Positions 27,107 through 37,034 are shown, counted from the first letter of the stretch. The stretch: DNA of 64,000 bases from Evansella sp. AB-P1 (GCF_029688925.1 NZ_JARUKY010000016.1:1-64000); one strand, 5' to 3'. Program-made: numbers and translations. The notes: a model not told the origin generated them from the sequence alone.

Positions 27107-27880
27107 ATGGAGGAGAAAGAATGGTATTTAGAATATCAAATAAACAAAAATCGTCCAGGTTTACTTGGTGAAATTGCTTCCTTGTTAGGTATGTTACGAA
27201 TTAACATTATAACAATAAATGGAGTAGAACATCAGCGAAGAGGTATGCTGATAAAAAGTCAAAGTGACGAAGCGATTATGCGTTTAAAATATATTCTAGA
27301 AACAATGGATTTTATACAATTAAGGAAAATACGCGAACCTAAATTAAGGGATTTGCTTGCAGTTAGGCATGGTAAGTATATTGATCGAGATGAGGACGAG
27401 AAGAAGTTGTTTCGCTTTGTTCGTGATGAGTTAGGCTTGCTAGTAGACTTTATGGCCGAATTGTTTAAAAAAGAAGGACATCGCTTAATTGGAATTAGGG
27501 GAATGCCGAGAGTTGGAAAAACAGAATCTGTCGTTGCAGCAAGTGTTTGTGCTAGTAAACGTTGGTCTTTTCTTTCCTCTACTTTATTAAGACAGACGAT
27601 AAGAAGTCAGTTAGCTGACGATGAGCTTTCAGAAAATCACATTTACATTATTGATGGGATAGTTTCCACAATGAGAGCCTCAGAACGGCATCAAATGTTA
27701 GTAAATGAAATTATGCGGTTATCTGCTACAAAAGTTATTGAGCATCCAGATATATTTGTTCGTGAAACAGAATACACACTAGATGATTTTGATTATATTA
27801 TTGAACTAAGAAGTGAAGAGGGTGAGAAAATTACATACGAAGCCGTTGAATCGGGCTTCTCATCCTTTGATATTAGCTAA
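27107..27880 (+). CDS. ymfK: DUF3388 protein YmfK (ACT-like domain plus P-loop)
   Basis: YmfK is a conserved Bacillaceae protein of unknown function (257 aa). The N-terminal 70 residues look like an ACT domain (RPGLLGEIASLLGMLRINI, then INGVE). The middle has a Walker A-like GMPRVGKT, followed by an IYIIDG strand that could be Walker B-like. It therefore looks like a ligand-sensing small P-loop protein, an inference from motifs. AAGGAG precedes the ATG. ymfM follows after a short gap. Confidence 0.82.
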   Translation: MEEKEWYLEYQINKNRPGLLGEIASLLGMLRINIITINGVEHQRRGMLIKSQSDEAIMRLKYILETMDFIQLRKIREPKLRDLLAVRHGKYIDRDEDEKKLFRFVRDELGLLVDFMAELFKKEGHRLIGIRGMPRVGKTESVVAASVCASKRWSFLSSTLLRQTIRSQLADDELSENHIYIIDGIVSTMRASERHQMLVNEIMRLSATKVIEHPDIFVRETEYTLDDFDYIIELRSEEGEKITYEAVESGFSSFDIS

Positions 27881-27898
27881 GGTTGGTAGGTGTTGAGA

Positions 27899-28795
27899 TT
27901 GTCAGAATTAGGATCCCGATTAAAAGCTGCTAGAGAAGATAAAGGGTATTCATTAGAAGAGCTTCAAACGATAACGAAAATTCAAAAAAGATATTTACAA
28001 GCGATAGAAGAAGGAGAATTTAGTCGTTTACCTGGAGACTTCTATGCGAGAGCATTTGTAAAGAGTTATGCTGATGCAGTTGGAATTCCTTCTGAAGTAT
28101 TATTTGAAGAACATCGTGATGAATTACCACAAGCGAAAAAGGAACAAGTGGATCTTCCTCCACGAGTAAAACGATCAAATCCAAAAGTAGTAAAGAAAAA
28201 ATCAAAGGTTGCCTCCATTATCCCAACATTGATAGCTATTATTTTTGTTTTAGCTATTGCTTTTGGGATATGGTACTTTACACAAAATCCAGAGAGTAAT
28301 TCTTCAGGCATCTCTCGTGAAGACCAACAAAGTGATGGGGAGTTTGATATTCCACCAGATGTGTTAGATGACAATGAGAACAATGAAGAAAATGAGGATA
28401 ATGAAAATAATAATGAGGAAGAAGAACCAGAACCTGAGCCAGAACCGGAACCTGAACTAGAGCAAACGTTTGAGCTTGATCGAACAGAAGGTTATTATTC
28501 CTATTTCACACTTTCTAATGTAGATGCCTTAGAAATTTTAATGGAATTTACCGGAAGAAGTTGGGTTGCTGTTTTAAATGATGAAAATGAAACAGTTGTG
28601 ACAGGTGAATATACCGATGGGGATGAAATTGATTTTGACCTGACTGGTGAAGAACAAGTTATTTTTAATTTAGGTAGTACATCTACTGTAGATATTTATA
28701 TTAATGATGAGTTGTTTGAATATCCAGATGTTTCACCGTTGGATGAAAATCGTCAATATATTACCATTGATATTGAGTATTTAGACGAAGATTAA
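27899..28795 (+). CDS. ymfM: RodZ-like cytoskeletal/membrane protein YmfM
   Basis: YmfM is the Bacillus RodZ relative: an N-terminal Xre-like helix-turn-helix (ELGSRLKAAREDKGYSLEEL), a basic stretch, one membrane segment (about residues 105-127), a very acidic linker rich in Glu-Pro repeats, and an extracytoplasmic beta-rich domain. From TTG 27899 it is 298 aa. GTG 27890 and TTG 27893 also lie in frame but overlap the GGTAGGTG ribosome site, which is correctly spaced for 27899. RodZ proteins couple MreB to the cell-wall machinery. Confidence 0.88.
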   Translation: MSELGSRLKAAREDKGYSLEELQTITKIQKRYLQAIEEGEFSRLPGDFYARAFVKSYADAVGIPSEVLFEEHRDELPQAKKEQVDLPPRVKRSNPKVVKKKSKVASIIPTLIAIIFVLAIAFGIWYFTQNPESNSSGISREDQQSDGEFDIPPDVLDDNENNEENEDNENNNEEEEPEPEPEPEPELEQTFELDRTEGYYSYFTLSNVDALEILMEFTGRSWVAVLNDENETVVTGEYTDGDEIDFDLTGEEQVIFNLGSTSTVDIYINDELFEYPDVSPLDENRQYITIDIEYLDED

Positions 28796-28802
28796 AACAT
28801 AG

Positions 28803-28827
28803 GGAGCCGCATAGCGGTTCCTTCTTC
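28803..28827 (+). terminator. Hairpin terminator of ymfM
   Basis: GGAGCCGC (28803-28810) pairs with GCGGTTCC (28814-28821), followed by TTCTTCC. The T run is interrupted, so it may be moderately efficient. Confidence 0.6.
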
Positions 28828-29021
28828 CATTTACAGGTAATAGTTTTACGATATCTTTTATTATGTTCTATTCGCATTATTTTCGTGATTTTGGTAAAAT
28901 TGATAAAGCTAAAGGACTTTATAATGTTATATTTAGAAATGATGTTTGTATCATTATTATTTTTACCAAATTCTTTGTAACCTACTTTTATTATTGATTC
29001 GATAGCTTAAGGGGGATTAAG

Positions 29022-29594
29022 GTGAACGTACCTAATCAAATTACAATTTCTAGAATAATTTTAATACCAATCTTTATGGTCTTTTTACTTGGTCCATTTT
29101 CATGGGGAACATTGCATATATTTGGTGCAGACATACCAGTTCATCACCTTATTGCAGCTATTATTTTTATTGTAGCAGCTGCTACTGATTGGTTGGATGG
29201 ATTTTATGCACGTAAATATAACCTCGTCACAAATATGGGGAAATTTTTAGATCCTTTAGCCGACAAGCTGTTGATTACAGCTGCCTTTGTATCTTTAGTT
29301 GAATTAGAAATGTTTCCTGCTTGGGCAGCCATAATTATACTTAGTCGTGAATTTGCTGTAACAGGCCTCCGATTAGTTGCTTCTGGAGAGGGAAATGTAA
29401 TTGCTGCAAGTGTATGGGGGAAGTGGAAGACTGTAAGCCAAATCGTAGCAGCATCTGCACTAATGTTACATAATATGATTTTTGAATTATTGTCAATCCC
29501 GTTTGATACGTTTATGATTTACGTTGCTGTCATATTAACGTTATTCTCAGGGATAGATTATTTTGTGAAAAATAAGCATGTATTAGTAAAATGA
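29022..29594 (+). CDS. pgsA: CDP-diacylglycerol-glycerol-3-phosphate phosphatidyltransferase
   Basis: PgsA makes phosphatidylglycerophosphate, the precursor of phosphatidylglycerol, in the membrane. The 190-aa protein has several membrane segments and the complete CDP-alcohol phosphotransferase motif: D56, D59-G60, A63-R64, G73, D77 and D81. It starts with GTG 29022 after GGGGG. cinA follows closely, as in B. subtilis. TATAAT at 28920-28925 is a possible -10 without a convincing -35. Confidence 0.96.
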   Translation: MNVPNQITISRIILIPIFMVFLLGPFSWGTLHIFGADIPVHHLIAAIIFIVAAATDWLDGFYARKYNLVTNMGKFLDPLADKLLITAAFVSLVELEMFPAWAAIIILSREFAVTGLRLVASGEGNVIAASVWGKWKTVSQIVAASALMLHNMIFELLSIPFDTFMIYVAVILTLFSGIDYFVKNKHVLVK

Positions 29595-29622
29595 AGTTTC
29601 TATTTTTGGAAGGATGGTCTAG

Positions 29623-30882
29623 TTGAACGGAGAGATTATCGCTGTAGGGTCTGAATTATTATTAGGCCAAATTGTAAACTCAAATGCAAAATATCTTTCA
29701 GAGCAATTATCATACTTAGGTATTAATGTTTATCACCATTCCGTCGTTGGAGATAATGAATCACGACTTGAGGAAGTGTTAGAAATAGCAAAGGACCGTT
29801 CAGATTTAGTAATTTTAACAGGTGGCCTTGGTCCAACGAAGGATGACCTAACAAAGGAAACTGTCGGGAAGCTATTAAAGAAAAAACTTGTGTATGACAC
29901 AAATACTGAGGAAAGAATTCTGCAATATTTTAACCAAAGAGATCGACAGATGACGGAAAATAACCGTAAGCAAGCTCTTATAGTAGAAGGAGCTCATGTT
30001 TTCCCTAATGATCATGGCCTTGCTTGTGGCCTTAGCGTTCCCGATGATACCGAATCATTAATAATCATGCTTCCGGGACCACCGAAAGAATTACAGCCAA
30101 TGTTTGAGAAGTATGTGGTGCCATATTTACACAATCTTATTAATGAAAATACAATGATTGAATCACGAGTTCTTCGCTTTTTTGATATTGGAGAGTCTCA
30201 GTTAGTTGAAAAAATTGATGATTTACTAGTTTCACAAACGAACCCAACGATTGCTCCATTAGCATCAGATGGAGAAGTGACGTTACGACTTACAGTCAGT
30301 GGTAATGACCATGAGGAAAATAAACAACTTCTTGATACTTTACAAAGAAAAATTCTTTTTAAATTAAATGATTACTTTGTTGGCACTGGGGAAGAGACGT
30401 TAGAAGAAAGATTAGTTGCTCTTTTGAAACAAAAGGGAAGTACTATTACGACTGCTGAAAGCATTACTGGAGGTTTTTTTGCATCTGTAATTACAAAACA
30501 GCCAGGAGCAAGTAAAGTATTTCCTGGAGGATTTGTTACCTATGGAAATAAAATGAAGGAGCTTCAATTAAATATTTCTCCATCCATCTTGCAAATGAAG
30601 GGGGCCGTAAGTGGTCCTTGTGCAGTGGAAATGGCAATGGCAGCTAGAAAAATTGTAGATACTGATTATGGAATTAGCTTTACTGGTGTAGCTGGACCAG
30701 ATCCATTAGAGGGAAAACCTCCCGGGACAGTGTTTATCGGTATAGCAACTCGTAATGATTCTAGAAGCTATGAAGTAAAGTTAGCAGGTAGTAGAGAAGC
30801 TATACGAGACAGAACAGTTAAATATGGAACGTATTATCTGTTACAATGGATTCGAAAGGAAATGGAAAAGGTGGATGAATAA
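29623..30882 (+). CDS. cinA: CinA family protein (competence/damage-inducible; NMN-deamidase-type C-terminus)
   Basis: CinA is a two-domain protein: an N-terminal MoaB/MogA-like domain (EIIAVGSELLLGQIVNSNA and SGGLGPTKDDLTKET-like TGGLGPTKDDLTKE), and a C-terminal PncC-type amidohydrolase domain (TTAESITGGFFASVI, SFTGVAGPDP, GTVFIG) that can deamidate NMN. Length 419 aa is normal. The start is TTG 29623. It lies before a DEAD-box helicase and recA; in several Firmicutes cinA and recA are co-regulated in competence. Confidence 0.95.
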   Translation: MNGEIIAVGSELLLGQIVNSNAKYLSEQLSYLGINVYHHSVVGDNESRLEEVLEIAKDRSDLVILTGGLGPTKDDLTKETVGKLLKKKLVYDTNTEERILQYFNQRDRQMTENNRKQALIVEGAHVFPNDHGLACGLSVPDDTESLIIMLPGPPKELQPMFEKYVVPYLHNLINENTMIESRVLRFFDIGESQLVEKIDDLLVSQTNPTIAPLASDGEVTLRLTVSGNDHEENKQLLDTLQRKILFKLNDYFVGTGEETLEERLVALLKQKGSTITTAESITGGFFASVITKQPGASKVFPGGFVTYGNKMKELQLNISPSILQMKGAVSGPCAVEMAMAARKIVDTDYGISFTGVAGPDPLEGKPPGTVFIGIATRNDSRSYEVKLAGSREAIRDRTVKYGTYYLLQWIRKEMEKVDE

Positions 30883-30883
30883 A

Positions 30884-32473
30884 ATGATGAAGTTTGAAGA
30901 TTTTCAAATATCAGAAGATATTAAACGTGCAATAAAAGATATGGGCTTTGAAGCACCATCACCAATTCAAGAGAAAGTTATTCCTGAAATATTAAAAAAA
31001 CAAGACATTATTGGACAAGCTCAAACAGGAACAGGAAAAACAGCAGCCTTTGGTATTCCTTTAATTGAGCACGTAACGGAAGAAAGGCACGTCCAATCTC
31101 TTATTTTAACACCAACTAGAGAACTTGCCATTCAAGTTGCTGGTGAGTTACAAAAGCTTTCGAAGTACAAAAATATACAGATTCTTCCTATTTATGGTGG
31201 ACAATCTATTGGCCATCAAATACGTGCATTAAAACGTGGGGTACAGGTAGTTGTAGGTACACCTGGTAGAGTGTTAGATCATCTCAGTAGAAATACCTTG
31301 CAGTTAAAAAATGTTCATACACTAATTCTGGATGAAGCGGATGAAATGTTAGACATGGGTTTTATTGAAGATATTGAAAAAATATTAAAACAAGTAAATG
31401 TGGAACGTCAAACAATGCTATTCTCAGCCACAATGCCTCCTCCAATTCGAAAATTATCAAATAAATATATGAAGCGTCCAAAGCAAGTGACGATAAGTAA
31501 AGGGGAAGTCACGGCCCCTTCCATTAACCAAGTATATTTTAAAGTTTTGGAAAAAAATAAGCTAGATTCACTTTGTCGTGTTATTGATAGTGAAAGCATT
31601 GATTTAGGCATTATATTTTGCCGAACTAAAAAAGGGGTTGCAGAATTAACAGAAGCGCTTCAAGCACGAGGTTATGCAGTAGATGGACTACATGGTGATC
31701 TTACGCAATCACAACGTGATTTAGTTATGAAAAAGTTTCGTGATTCGTCTATTGAATTTCTAATAGCTACAGATGTGGCTGCTCGAGGTATTGATGTAGA
31801 AAATGTTTCCCATGTAATCAATTATGATATTCCACAAGATCCTGAAAGTTATGTTCATCGTATTGGTAGAACTGGTCGAGCAGGTAGAGATGGTGTTGCC
31901 GTTACTCTTGTAACACCTAGAGAAATGAAGCATTTGCGTTCCATTGAGTCTGAAATTAAAATGAGTATACCATCACAGCGGTTACCATCAGTGGAGGAAG
32001 TTGTTGAAAAACAACAGCACGTTTGGAAAGCTCAAATTATTGATCTAATTGAAAGTGATGAGGATGAAGTAGATCTATATGAAGGACTTGTATCAGAATT
32101 ATTAGGACTTTATCCAGCAGAAAAGGTAACGAAATCTTTACTGAAGCTTGCCTTTTATAGCCACGAAGATTTAGATGATGATGGGTATGATTTTGGAGAT
32201 ACAGGTGCTCAACAAGGGATGACAAGATTTTTCATTAATGTTGGAAGAAACGTAGATTTAACACCAAAGAAAATTGTGGAAGAAGTTTCAATGCTTGTTG
32301 GTATTCCAGAAAAGGCAATAGGGAAAATCGATATATTTGATAATTTTACTTTTATGGAGGTACCACAAGAAGTGGCACCGTTCGTCTATGAAGGTTTAAA
32401 ATATTCACGACTAAATGGTGCAAGAATCAATTTAGAACCTGCAAAACCAAGACCGAAAAGGAATCATCGATAA
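30884..32473 (+). CDS. DEAD-box ATP-dependent RNA helicase with DbpA-like RNA-binding domain
   Basis: This 529-aa protein has every DEAD-box motif: AQTGTGKTAAF (I), PTRELA (Ia), GTPGR, DEADEMLDMGF (II), SAT (III), IIFCRTKKG (IV), ARGID (V) and HRIGRTGRAG (VI). Past residue 400 comes an acidic linker and then a C-terminal domain (TRFFINVGRNVDLTPKKI, ending INLEPAKPRPKR) like the DbpA/YxiN RNA-binding domain. It overlaps the cinA end unless ATG 30884 is used; AAAGGTGG at 30867-30874 supports that start. It is not part of the B. subtilis cinA-recA region. It is close to CshA/DbpA, but I do not assign a symbol. A strong terminator follows. Confidence 0.9.
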   Translation: MMKFEDFQISEDIKRAIKDMGFEAPSPIQEKVIPEILKKQDIIGQAQTGTGKTAAFGIPLIEHVTEERHVQSLILTPTRELAIQVAGELQKLSKYKNIQILPIYGGQSIGHQIRALKRGVQVVVGTPGRVLDHLSRNTLQLKNVHTLILDEADEMLDMGFIEDIEKILKQVNVERQTMLFSATMPPPIRKLSNKYMKRPKQVTISKGEVTAPSINQVYFKVLEKNKLDSLCRVIDSESIDLGIIFCRTKKGVAELTEALQARGYAVDGLHGDLTQSQRDLVMKKFRDSSIEFLIATDVAARGIDVENVSHVINYDIPQDPESYVHRIGRTGRAGRDGVAVTLVTPREMKHLRSIESEIKMSIPSQRLPSVEEVVEKQQHVWKAQIIDLIESDEDEVDLYEGLVSELLGLYPAEKVTKSLLKLAFYSHEDLDDDGYDFGDTGAQQGMTRFFINVGRNVDLTPKKIVEEVSMLVGIPEKAIGKIDIFDNFTFMEVPQEVAPFVYEGLKYSRLNGARINLEPAKPRPKRNHR

Positions 32474-32501
32474 ATAGTACAGACATTCCTATATACTTGC
32501 G

Positions 32502-32528
32502 AAAAACGCATGGTAACATGCGTTTTTT
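32502..32528 (+). terminator. Intrinsic terminator after the DEAD-box helicase
   Basis: AAAAACGCATG (32502-32512) pairs perfectly with CATGCGTTTTT (32517-32527). It separates helicase from recA transcription. Confidence 0.92.
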
Positions 32529-32555
32529 CTTAAGCTTTTTGAAACCTTAAGAAAC

Positions 32556-32569
32556 CGAACGAATGTTTG
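32556..32569 (+). promoter_or_regulatory. LexA (SOS) box of recA
   Basis: CGAACGAATGTTTG matches the Gram-positive SOS box CGAACNNNNGTTCG at 9 of 10 fixed positions and lies 9 bases upstream of the candidate recA -35 element. Confidence 0.8.
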
Positions 32570-32578
32570 CAAAAACTA

Positions 32579-32607
32579 TTGGCAAACGAAATAAAAAGGG
32601 GTAAGAT
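32579..32607 (+). promoter_or_regulatory. Candidate sigma-A promoter for recA
   Basis: TTGGCA (32579-32584), a 17-base spacer and TAAGAT (32602-32607). The adjacent SOS box suggests damage-inducible transcription. Confidence 0.7.
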
Positions 32608-32681
32608 AGAAAAGAGAAATAAATTATTCATATTATTGGATTAGTAATCATTCAAATACATTAAAAAGGGAGAGAACAAGA

Positions 32682-33725
32682 ATGTCAGATCGTAAACAAG
32701 CACTTGACATGGCCTTACGTCAAATAGAGAAGCAATTCGGAAAAGGTTCCATTATGAAATTAGGGGAGCAGGCAGAGCAACGAGTTTCTACTGTATCTAG
32801 TGGAGCTTTAGCATTAGATATTGCTTTAGGAGTAGGAGGATATCCAAAAGGAAGAATCATAGAGATTTATGGTCCAGAATCTTCTGGTAAAACTACGGTT
32901 GCTTTACACGCAATTGCAGAGGTACAACGTAACGGTGGACAAGCAGCATTCATTGACGCAGAACATGCCCTAGATCCTGTTTATGCACAAAACCTAGGTG
33001 TAAACATTGATGAGCTATTATTATCACAGCCAGATACAGGGGAACAAGCTTTAGAAATAGCAGAAGCCCTTGTACGAAGTGGTGCAGTAGATATGATCGT
33101 TGTGGATTCAGTCGCTGCATTAGTACCGAAAGCAGAAATAGAAGGAGAAATGGGAGACAGCCATGTAGGGTTACAAGCTCGTTTAATGTCCCAAGCACTT
33201 CGTAAGCTTTCAGGTGCCATAAGTAAATCTAAAACAATAGCAGTATTCATCAATCAAATTCGTGAAAAGGTTGGAGTGATGTTTGGTAATCCTGAAACAA
33301 CTCCAGGGGGACGTGCCCTTAAGTTTTATTCGTCCGTTAGATTGGAAGTAAGGCGTGCTGAAACGTTAAAACAAGGTAACGATATGGTTGGTAACAAGAC
33401 CAAAATTAAAGTTGTGAAAAACAAAGTTGCTCCTCCGTTTAAAACAGCAGAGGTGGATATTATGTATGGGGAAGGAATTTCTCGTGAAGGTTCTATTCTT
33501 GATATTGGTGCGGACTTAGACATAGTACAGAAAAGTGGCGCTTGGTATTCCTATAATGAAGAACGCTTAGGACAAGGTAGAGAAAATGCAAAACAATTTT
33601 TAAAGGAAAATGAAGAAATCACGAAATTAATCGAGAGTCAAATTCGCGAATTCCATAGCTTAAATACACCAACGACTGTTCCCGCGGAAGATCAGGAAGA
33701 AAAACTTCCTTTAGATTTAAAATAA
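32682..33725 (+). CDS. recA: Recombinase RecA
   Basis: RecA drives homologous recombination and LexA autocleavage. The 347-aa protein has the Walker A GPESSGKT (64-71), the DNA-binding loop regions ([52 protein letters not shown]) and an acidic C terminus. GGGAGAG precedes the ATG. It is transcribed alone, between strong terminators. The usual B. subtilis neighbour pbpX is absent between recA and rny. Confidence 0.98.
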   Translation: MSDRKQALDMALRQIEKQFGKGSIMKLGEQAEQRVSTVSSGALALDIALGVGGYPKGRIIEIYGPESSGKTTVALHAIAEVQRNGGQAAFIDAEHALDPVYAQNLGVNIDELLLSQPDTGEQALEIAEALVRSGAVDMIVVDSVAALVPKAEIEGEMGDSHVGLQARLMSQALRKLSGAISKSKTIAVFINQIREKVGVMFGNPETTPGGRALKFYSSVRLEVRRAETLKQGNDMVGNKTKIKVVKNKVAPPFKTAEVDIMYGEGISREGSILDIGADLDIVQKSGAWYSYNEERLGQGRENAKQFLKENEEITKLIESQIREFHSLNTPTTVPAEDQEEKLPLDLK

Positions 33726-33737
33726 TAGTGAGATAAT

Positions 33738-33797
33738 AGAGATTGTCCCTTCCAAAGTCATTCATGATGATTGATGAGAAGGACAGTCTCTTTTTTA
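33738..33797 (+). terminator. Intrinsic terminator of recA
   Basis: AGAGATTGTCCCTTC (33738-33752) pairs, with one bulge and one G-U pair, with GAAGGACAGTCTCT on the right, followed by TTTTTT. Confidence 0.85.
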
Positions 33798-33988
33798 AAA
33801 TAATCTTTTACATAAACTTCTCTTTGAAAGAAAATCAATTACAAAATCTCTGCAGTTTATAGTAAGCCCTAGACTTACCATTTCGCTTCACAAACTTTAG
33901 TACTTTAAAATATTGAAAATAGAATAAAATGTCGAATGAATAGTATGATAAATTAATATAATTGAAGTAACAGAAAACTTACCAATGC
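33798..33988. other. Non-coding gap between recA and the rny promoter
   Basis: AT-rich sequence without a supported frame, hairpin or repeat. Confidence 0.5.
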
Positions 33989-34017
33989 TTGACATTGTTA
34001 TTTATGAAGCATACAAT
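33989..34017 (+). promoter_or_regulatory. Sigma-A promoter of rny
   Basis: A perfect TTGACA (33989-33994), a 17-base spacer and TACAAT (34012-34017). It gives a leader of about 150 bases. Confidence 0.85.
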
Positions 34018-34171
34018 TAGAAAGAATACTGTATTACCTAAAAACATACTCACACTGTATTATTTGTATTATCTGTGCTAGATGTGCGCATGAATGAAAA
34101 TGACAAAAATGACAAAATGAAACAAATGAAACCAAGTTCCAACAAGAAATAGCATGAGGAGGTGAATTAGT

Positions 34172-35734
34172 TTGAATTTATTTATTCAAATCCTCATTTT
34201 GCTATTCACTGCAGTAATCGTTTTCTTTATTGGATATTTCGTTCGCAAATCCATTGCAGAAGCCAAGATCTCTAGTGCAGAGCAGCTAGCTAAGCAAACG
34301 ATAGAAGATGCTAAGCGAGAAGCAGAAGCAAGTAAAAAAGAAGCGATTTTGGAAGCGAAGGATGAAGCCCACAAGCTTCGAATGGAAGCGGAACGGGAAG
34401 TCCGAGATCGCCGCAACGATATTCAGAAGCAGGAAAATCGATTAGTTCAAAAAGAAGAATTATTGGACCGAAAAAGTGAAACGTTAGACAAAAAAGAAGA
34501 TACTCTTGAAAAACGAGAGAACGAATTGTCAAAACGTCAACAACAAATCGACGAGATGAATAGCAAAGTCGAGGAAATGTTACAAAATCAACAACAAGAA
34601 TTAGAACGTATATCTGGGTTTTCTAAAGAAGATGCACGTGAAATTATTATGAAAACAGTTGAAGAAGAATTAACTCATGAAAAAGCAATCATGGTTAAGG
34701 ATGCAGTGACAAGAGCAAAGGAAGAGGCGGATAAGAAGGCAAAAGAAATATTGTCTATGTCCATTCAGCGCTGTGCTGCAGACCATGTAGCTGAAACAAC
34801 TGTTTCTGTAGTAAACCTACCTAATGATGAAATGAAAGGCCGTATTATAGGTAGAGAAGGTCGAAATATTCGTGCCTTAGAAACATTAACTGGAATTGAT
34901 TTAATTATTGATGATACTCCAGAGGCTGTTATTTTATCTGGATTTGATCCAATTAGAAGAGAAATTGCGAAAACAACCTTAGAAAAACTCGTTCAGGATG
35001 GACGAATTCATCCAGCACGAATTGAAGAAACAGTGGACAAGTCTAGACGTGAAGTAGACGAACTAATTCGAGAGTACGGGGAACAAACAACATTTGAAAT
35101 GGGAATTCATGGTTTGCATCCTGACCTTATAAAAATATTAGGACGTTTGAAATTCCGTACTAGTTACGGACAAAATGTACTGAAACACTCTATGGAAGTA
35201 GCTTATCTAAGTGGATTAATGGCATCAGAATTAGGAGAAGATGTCCAGTTAGCACGCCGTGCAGGCTTGTTACATGACTTAGGAAAAGCGATTGACCATG
35301 AAGTAGAAGGAAGTCACGTTGAAATCGGCGTAGAGCTTGCTACGAAATATAAAGAACATCCAGTTGTCATTAATAGTATTGCATCACATCACGGAGATAC
35401 GGAATCGACATCTGTTATTGCAACACTAGTTGCTGCAGCGGATGCTTTATCAGCTGCAAGACCAGGAGCGAGAAGGGAAACTCTTGAAACGTATATTAAA
35501 CGACTTGAAAAACTTGAAGAAATCTCAGAGTCCTTTGAAGGCGTTGAAAAAACATATGCAATTCAAGCAGGCCGTGAAGTTCGTATTATGGTGAAGCCTG
35601 ACTTCATTACAGATGAAGATTCATATCGACTTGCTCGTGATATAACAAAGAAAATTGAAGATGAGCTCGATTACCCTGGTCACATTAAAGTGACCGTCAT
35701 AAGGGAAACAAGAGCAGTTGAGTATGCAAAATAA
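34172..35734 (+). CDS. rny: Ribonuclease Y
   Basis: RNase Y is the membrane-anchored endoribonuclease that initiates mRNA decay in Bacillus. The 520-aa protein has the same length as in B. subtilis: one N-terminal membrane helix (about residues 4-22), a long coiled coil (25-190), a KH domain ([17 protein letters not shown]), and an HD domain with [10 protein letters not shown] and SHHGDTE. The start is TTG 34172 after GAGGAGGTG. The partner YmcA (RicA), which in B. subtilis acts with YlbF and YaaT to direct RNase Y, is encoded 10 kb downstream. Confidence 0.97.
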   Translation: MNLFIQILILLFTAVIVFFIGYFVRKSIAEAKISSAEQLAKQTIEDAKREAEASKKEAILEAKDEAHKLRMEAEREVRDRRNDIQKQENRLVQKEELLDRKSETLDKKEDTLEKRENELSKRQQQIDEMNSKVEEMLQNQQQELERISGFSKEDAREIIMKTVEEELTHEKAIMVKDAVTRAKEEADKKAKEILSMSIQRCAADHVAETTVSVVNLPNDEMKGRIIGREGRNIRALETLTGIDLIIDDTPEAVILSGFDPIRREIAKTTLEKLVQDGRIHPARIEETVDKSRREVDELIREYGEQTTFEMGIHGLHPDLIKILGRLKFRTSYGQNVLKHSMEVAYLSGLMASELGEDVQLARRAGLLHDLGKAIDHEVEGSHVEIGVELATKYKEHPVVINSIASHHGDTESTSVIATLVAAADALSAARPGARRETLETYIKRLEKLEEISESFEGVEKTYAIQAGREVRIMVKPDFITDEDSYRLARDITKKIEDELDYPGHIKVTVIRETRAVEYAK

Positions 35735-35762
35735 AGTGGCGAATATGCCACTTTATTTTTTA
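35729..35762 (+). terminator. Intrinsic terminator of rny
   Basis: AAATAAAGTGGC (35729-35740) pairs with GCCACTTTATTT (35747-35758), ending in a T run. The left arm overlaps the rny stop codon. Confidence 0.88.
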
Positions 35763-35930
35763 CATTGAAAAATAATATAATTATCTCTCATTTTAATTCT
35801 GATATTAAGGTGATAGAGGAATTAACAGAAGCGGCGTAGGCACTTTAGGTGAATTTGAGAACTTAGTAGCAAAAATCTATAAGATTAAACAGAGCAACTA
35901 ATTAAATAATTTGTTACCCATAGTGTTATT

Positions 35931-35959
35931 TCGACATTTTTATTCATGCCATGTATGAT
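35931..35959 (+). promoter_or_regulatory. Candidate sigma-A promoter upstream of ymdB (distal)
   Basis: TCGACA (35931-35936), a 17-base spacer and TATGAT (35954-35959). Confidence 0.6.
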
Positions 35960-36051
35960 AATATAAGTTAACATAGGTAAGAAACTATCTCATTTTACAT
36001 ACCTATATAAAAGTAATAAATGATAATATATGTACCTTTTATATTTGGAAT

Positions 36052-36079
36052 TAGTCAACAAATGTGGAATAATTATAAT
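36052..36079 (+). promoter_or_regulatory. Candidate sigma-A promoter upstream of ymdB (proximal)
   Basis: TAGTCA (36052-36057), a 16-base spacer and a perfect TATAAT (36074-36079), about 55 bases before the start codon. Confidence 0.5.
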
Positions 36080-36132
36080 ATACCTAAAATTGTAAGTAGT
36101 GAAATTAGTATTTGAAATAAAGGAGTTTATAA

Positions 36133-36927
36133 ATGAAAGTATTATTTATTGCTGATGTGGTTGGTTCACCAGGAAGAAATGCACTTAAGGATTATTTACA
36201 TAAACTAAAGTTAAAACATCAACCAGATGTTACGATAGTTAATGGGGAAAATGCTGCAAGTGGTAAAGGAATTACAGAAAAAATATATCATGAAATAAAA
36301 GAAATGGGCGCAGATGTTATTACATTAGGAAACCACGCATGGGATAAAAAAGAAATATTTGATTTTATCGATAATGTAAGTGACCTAGTTAGACCAGCTA
36401 ATTTTCCGAAAGGAACACCTGGAGTGGGTTATTTGATAAAAAAAGTAGGTAATAAAAAAATCGCTATAATAAACGGGCAAGGTCGAACCTTTATGGCTCC
36501 TATCGATTGTCCATTTACAGTATTAAATGATATTGTTCAAGAAGTAAGGAAAAAAACTCCATATATTTTTGTTGATTTTCATGCGGAGGCAACAAGTGAA
36601 AAGCAAGCAATGGGCTGGTACTTAGATGGACAAGTTTCAGCTGTTGTAGGTACACACACACACGTTCAAACTGCAGATGAAAGGATATTGCATGGAGGGA
36701 CAGCATATATTACAGATGTTGGTATGACAGGTCCTTATGATGGAATATTAGGTGTAGATAAAGATGTGGTTATTAACAGATTTATGACAAGTTTACCTGC
36801 CAGGTTTGAAGTAACACAAGGAAGGGAACAACTTAATGGGGTTATTTTGACTTTAAATGATAAAACAGGCTTAGCAGATTCCATTCAACGAATCACAATA
36901 AATGAAGAACGTCCTTTTTTTGACTAA
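36133..36927 (+). CDS. ymdB: YmdB family metallophosphoesterase
   Basis: YmdB is a calcineurin-like phosphodiesterase that hydrolyses 2',3'-cyclic nucleotides and in B. subtilis controls late adaptive responses such as biofilm formation and nanotube formation. The 264-aa protein matches the family length. Metal ligands are visible: D8 (IADVVGSPGR), NGENAASG, GNHAWDK, FHAEATSEK and GTHTHVQTAD. AAAGGAG precedes the ATG. It sits alone between rny and spoVS, as in B. subtilis. Confidence 0.95.
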   Translation: MKVLFIADVVGSPGRNALKDYLHKLKLKHQPDVTIVNGENAASGKGITEKIYHEIKEMGADVITLGNHAWDKKEIFDFIDNVSDLVRPANFPKGTPGVGYLIKKVGNKKIAIINGQGRTFMAPIDCPFTVLNDIVQEVRKKTPYIFVDFHAEATSEKQAMGWYLDGQVSAVVGTHTHVQTADERILHGGTAYITDVGMTGPYDGILGVDKDVVINRFMTSLPARFEVTQGREQLNGVILTLNDKTGLADSIQRITINEERPFFD

Positions 36928-37034
36928 TTCATTTAAATTAGCATAAATTCACAACATCAGAATATATTCAAACTACAGCCATTCCTTTTTAGTAATTCCA
37001 TATCAGTAGTTATGAGTAATTAGTAGATAGATAA

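Larger units (their letters stand above)
35763..36132. other. Intergenic region between rny and ymdB
   Basis: No frame is supported. The stretch carries two candidate promoters for ymdB, listed separately. Around 35810-35880 the base composition is less AT-biased, but no recognisable protein or repeat remains there. Confidence 0.45.

Noticed and set aside
28900-28925. TTGATA and TATAAT as a pgsA promoter
   Set aside because: The spacer is only 14 bases, too short for a normal sigma-A promoter.
35810-35880. Possible remnant coding sequence between rny and ymdB
   Set aside because: A few codons resemble protein, but stops follow in every frame and there is no ribosome site.
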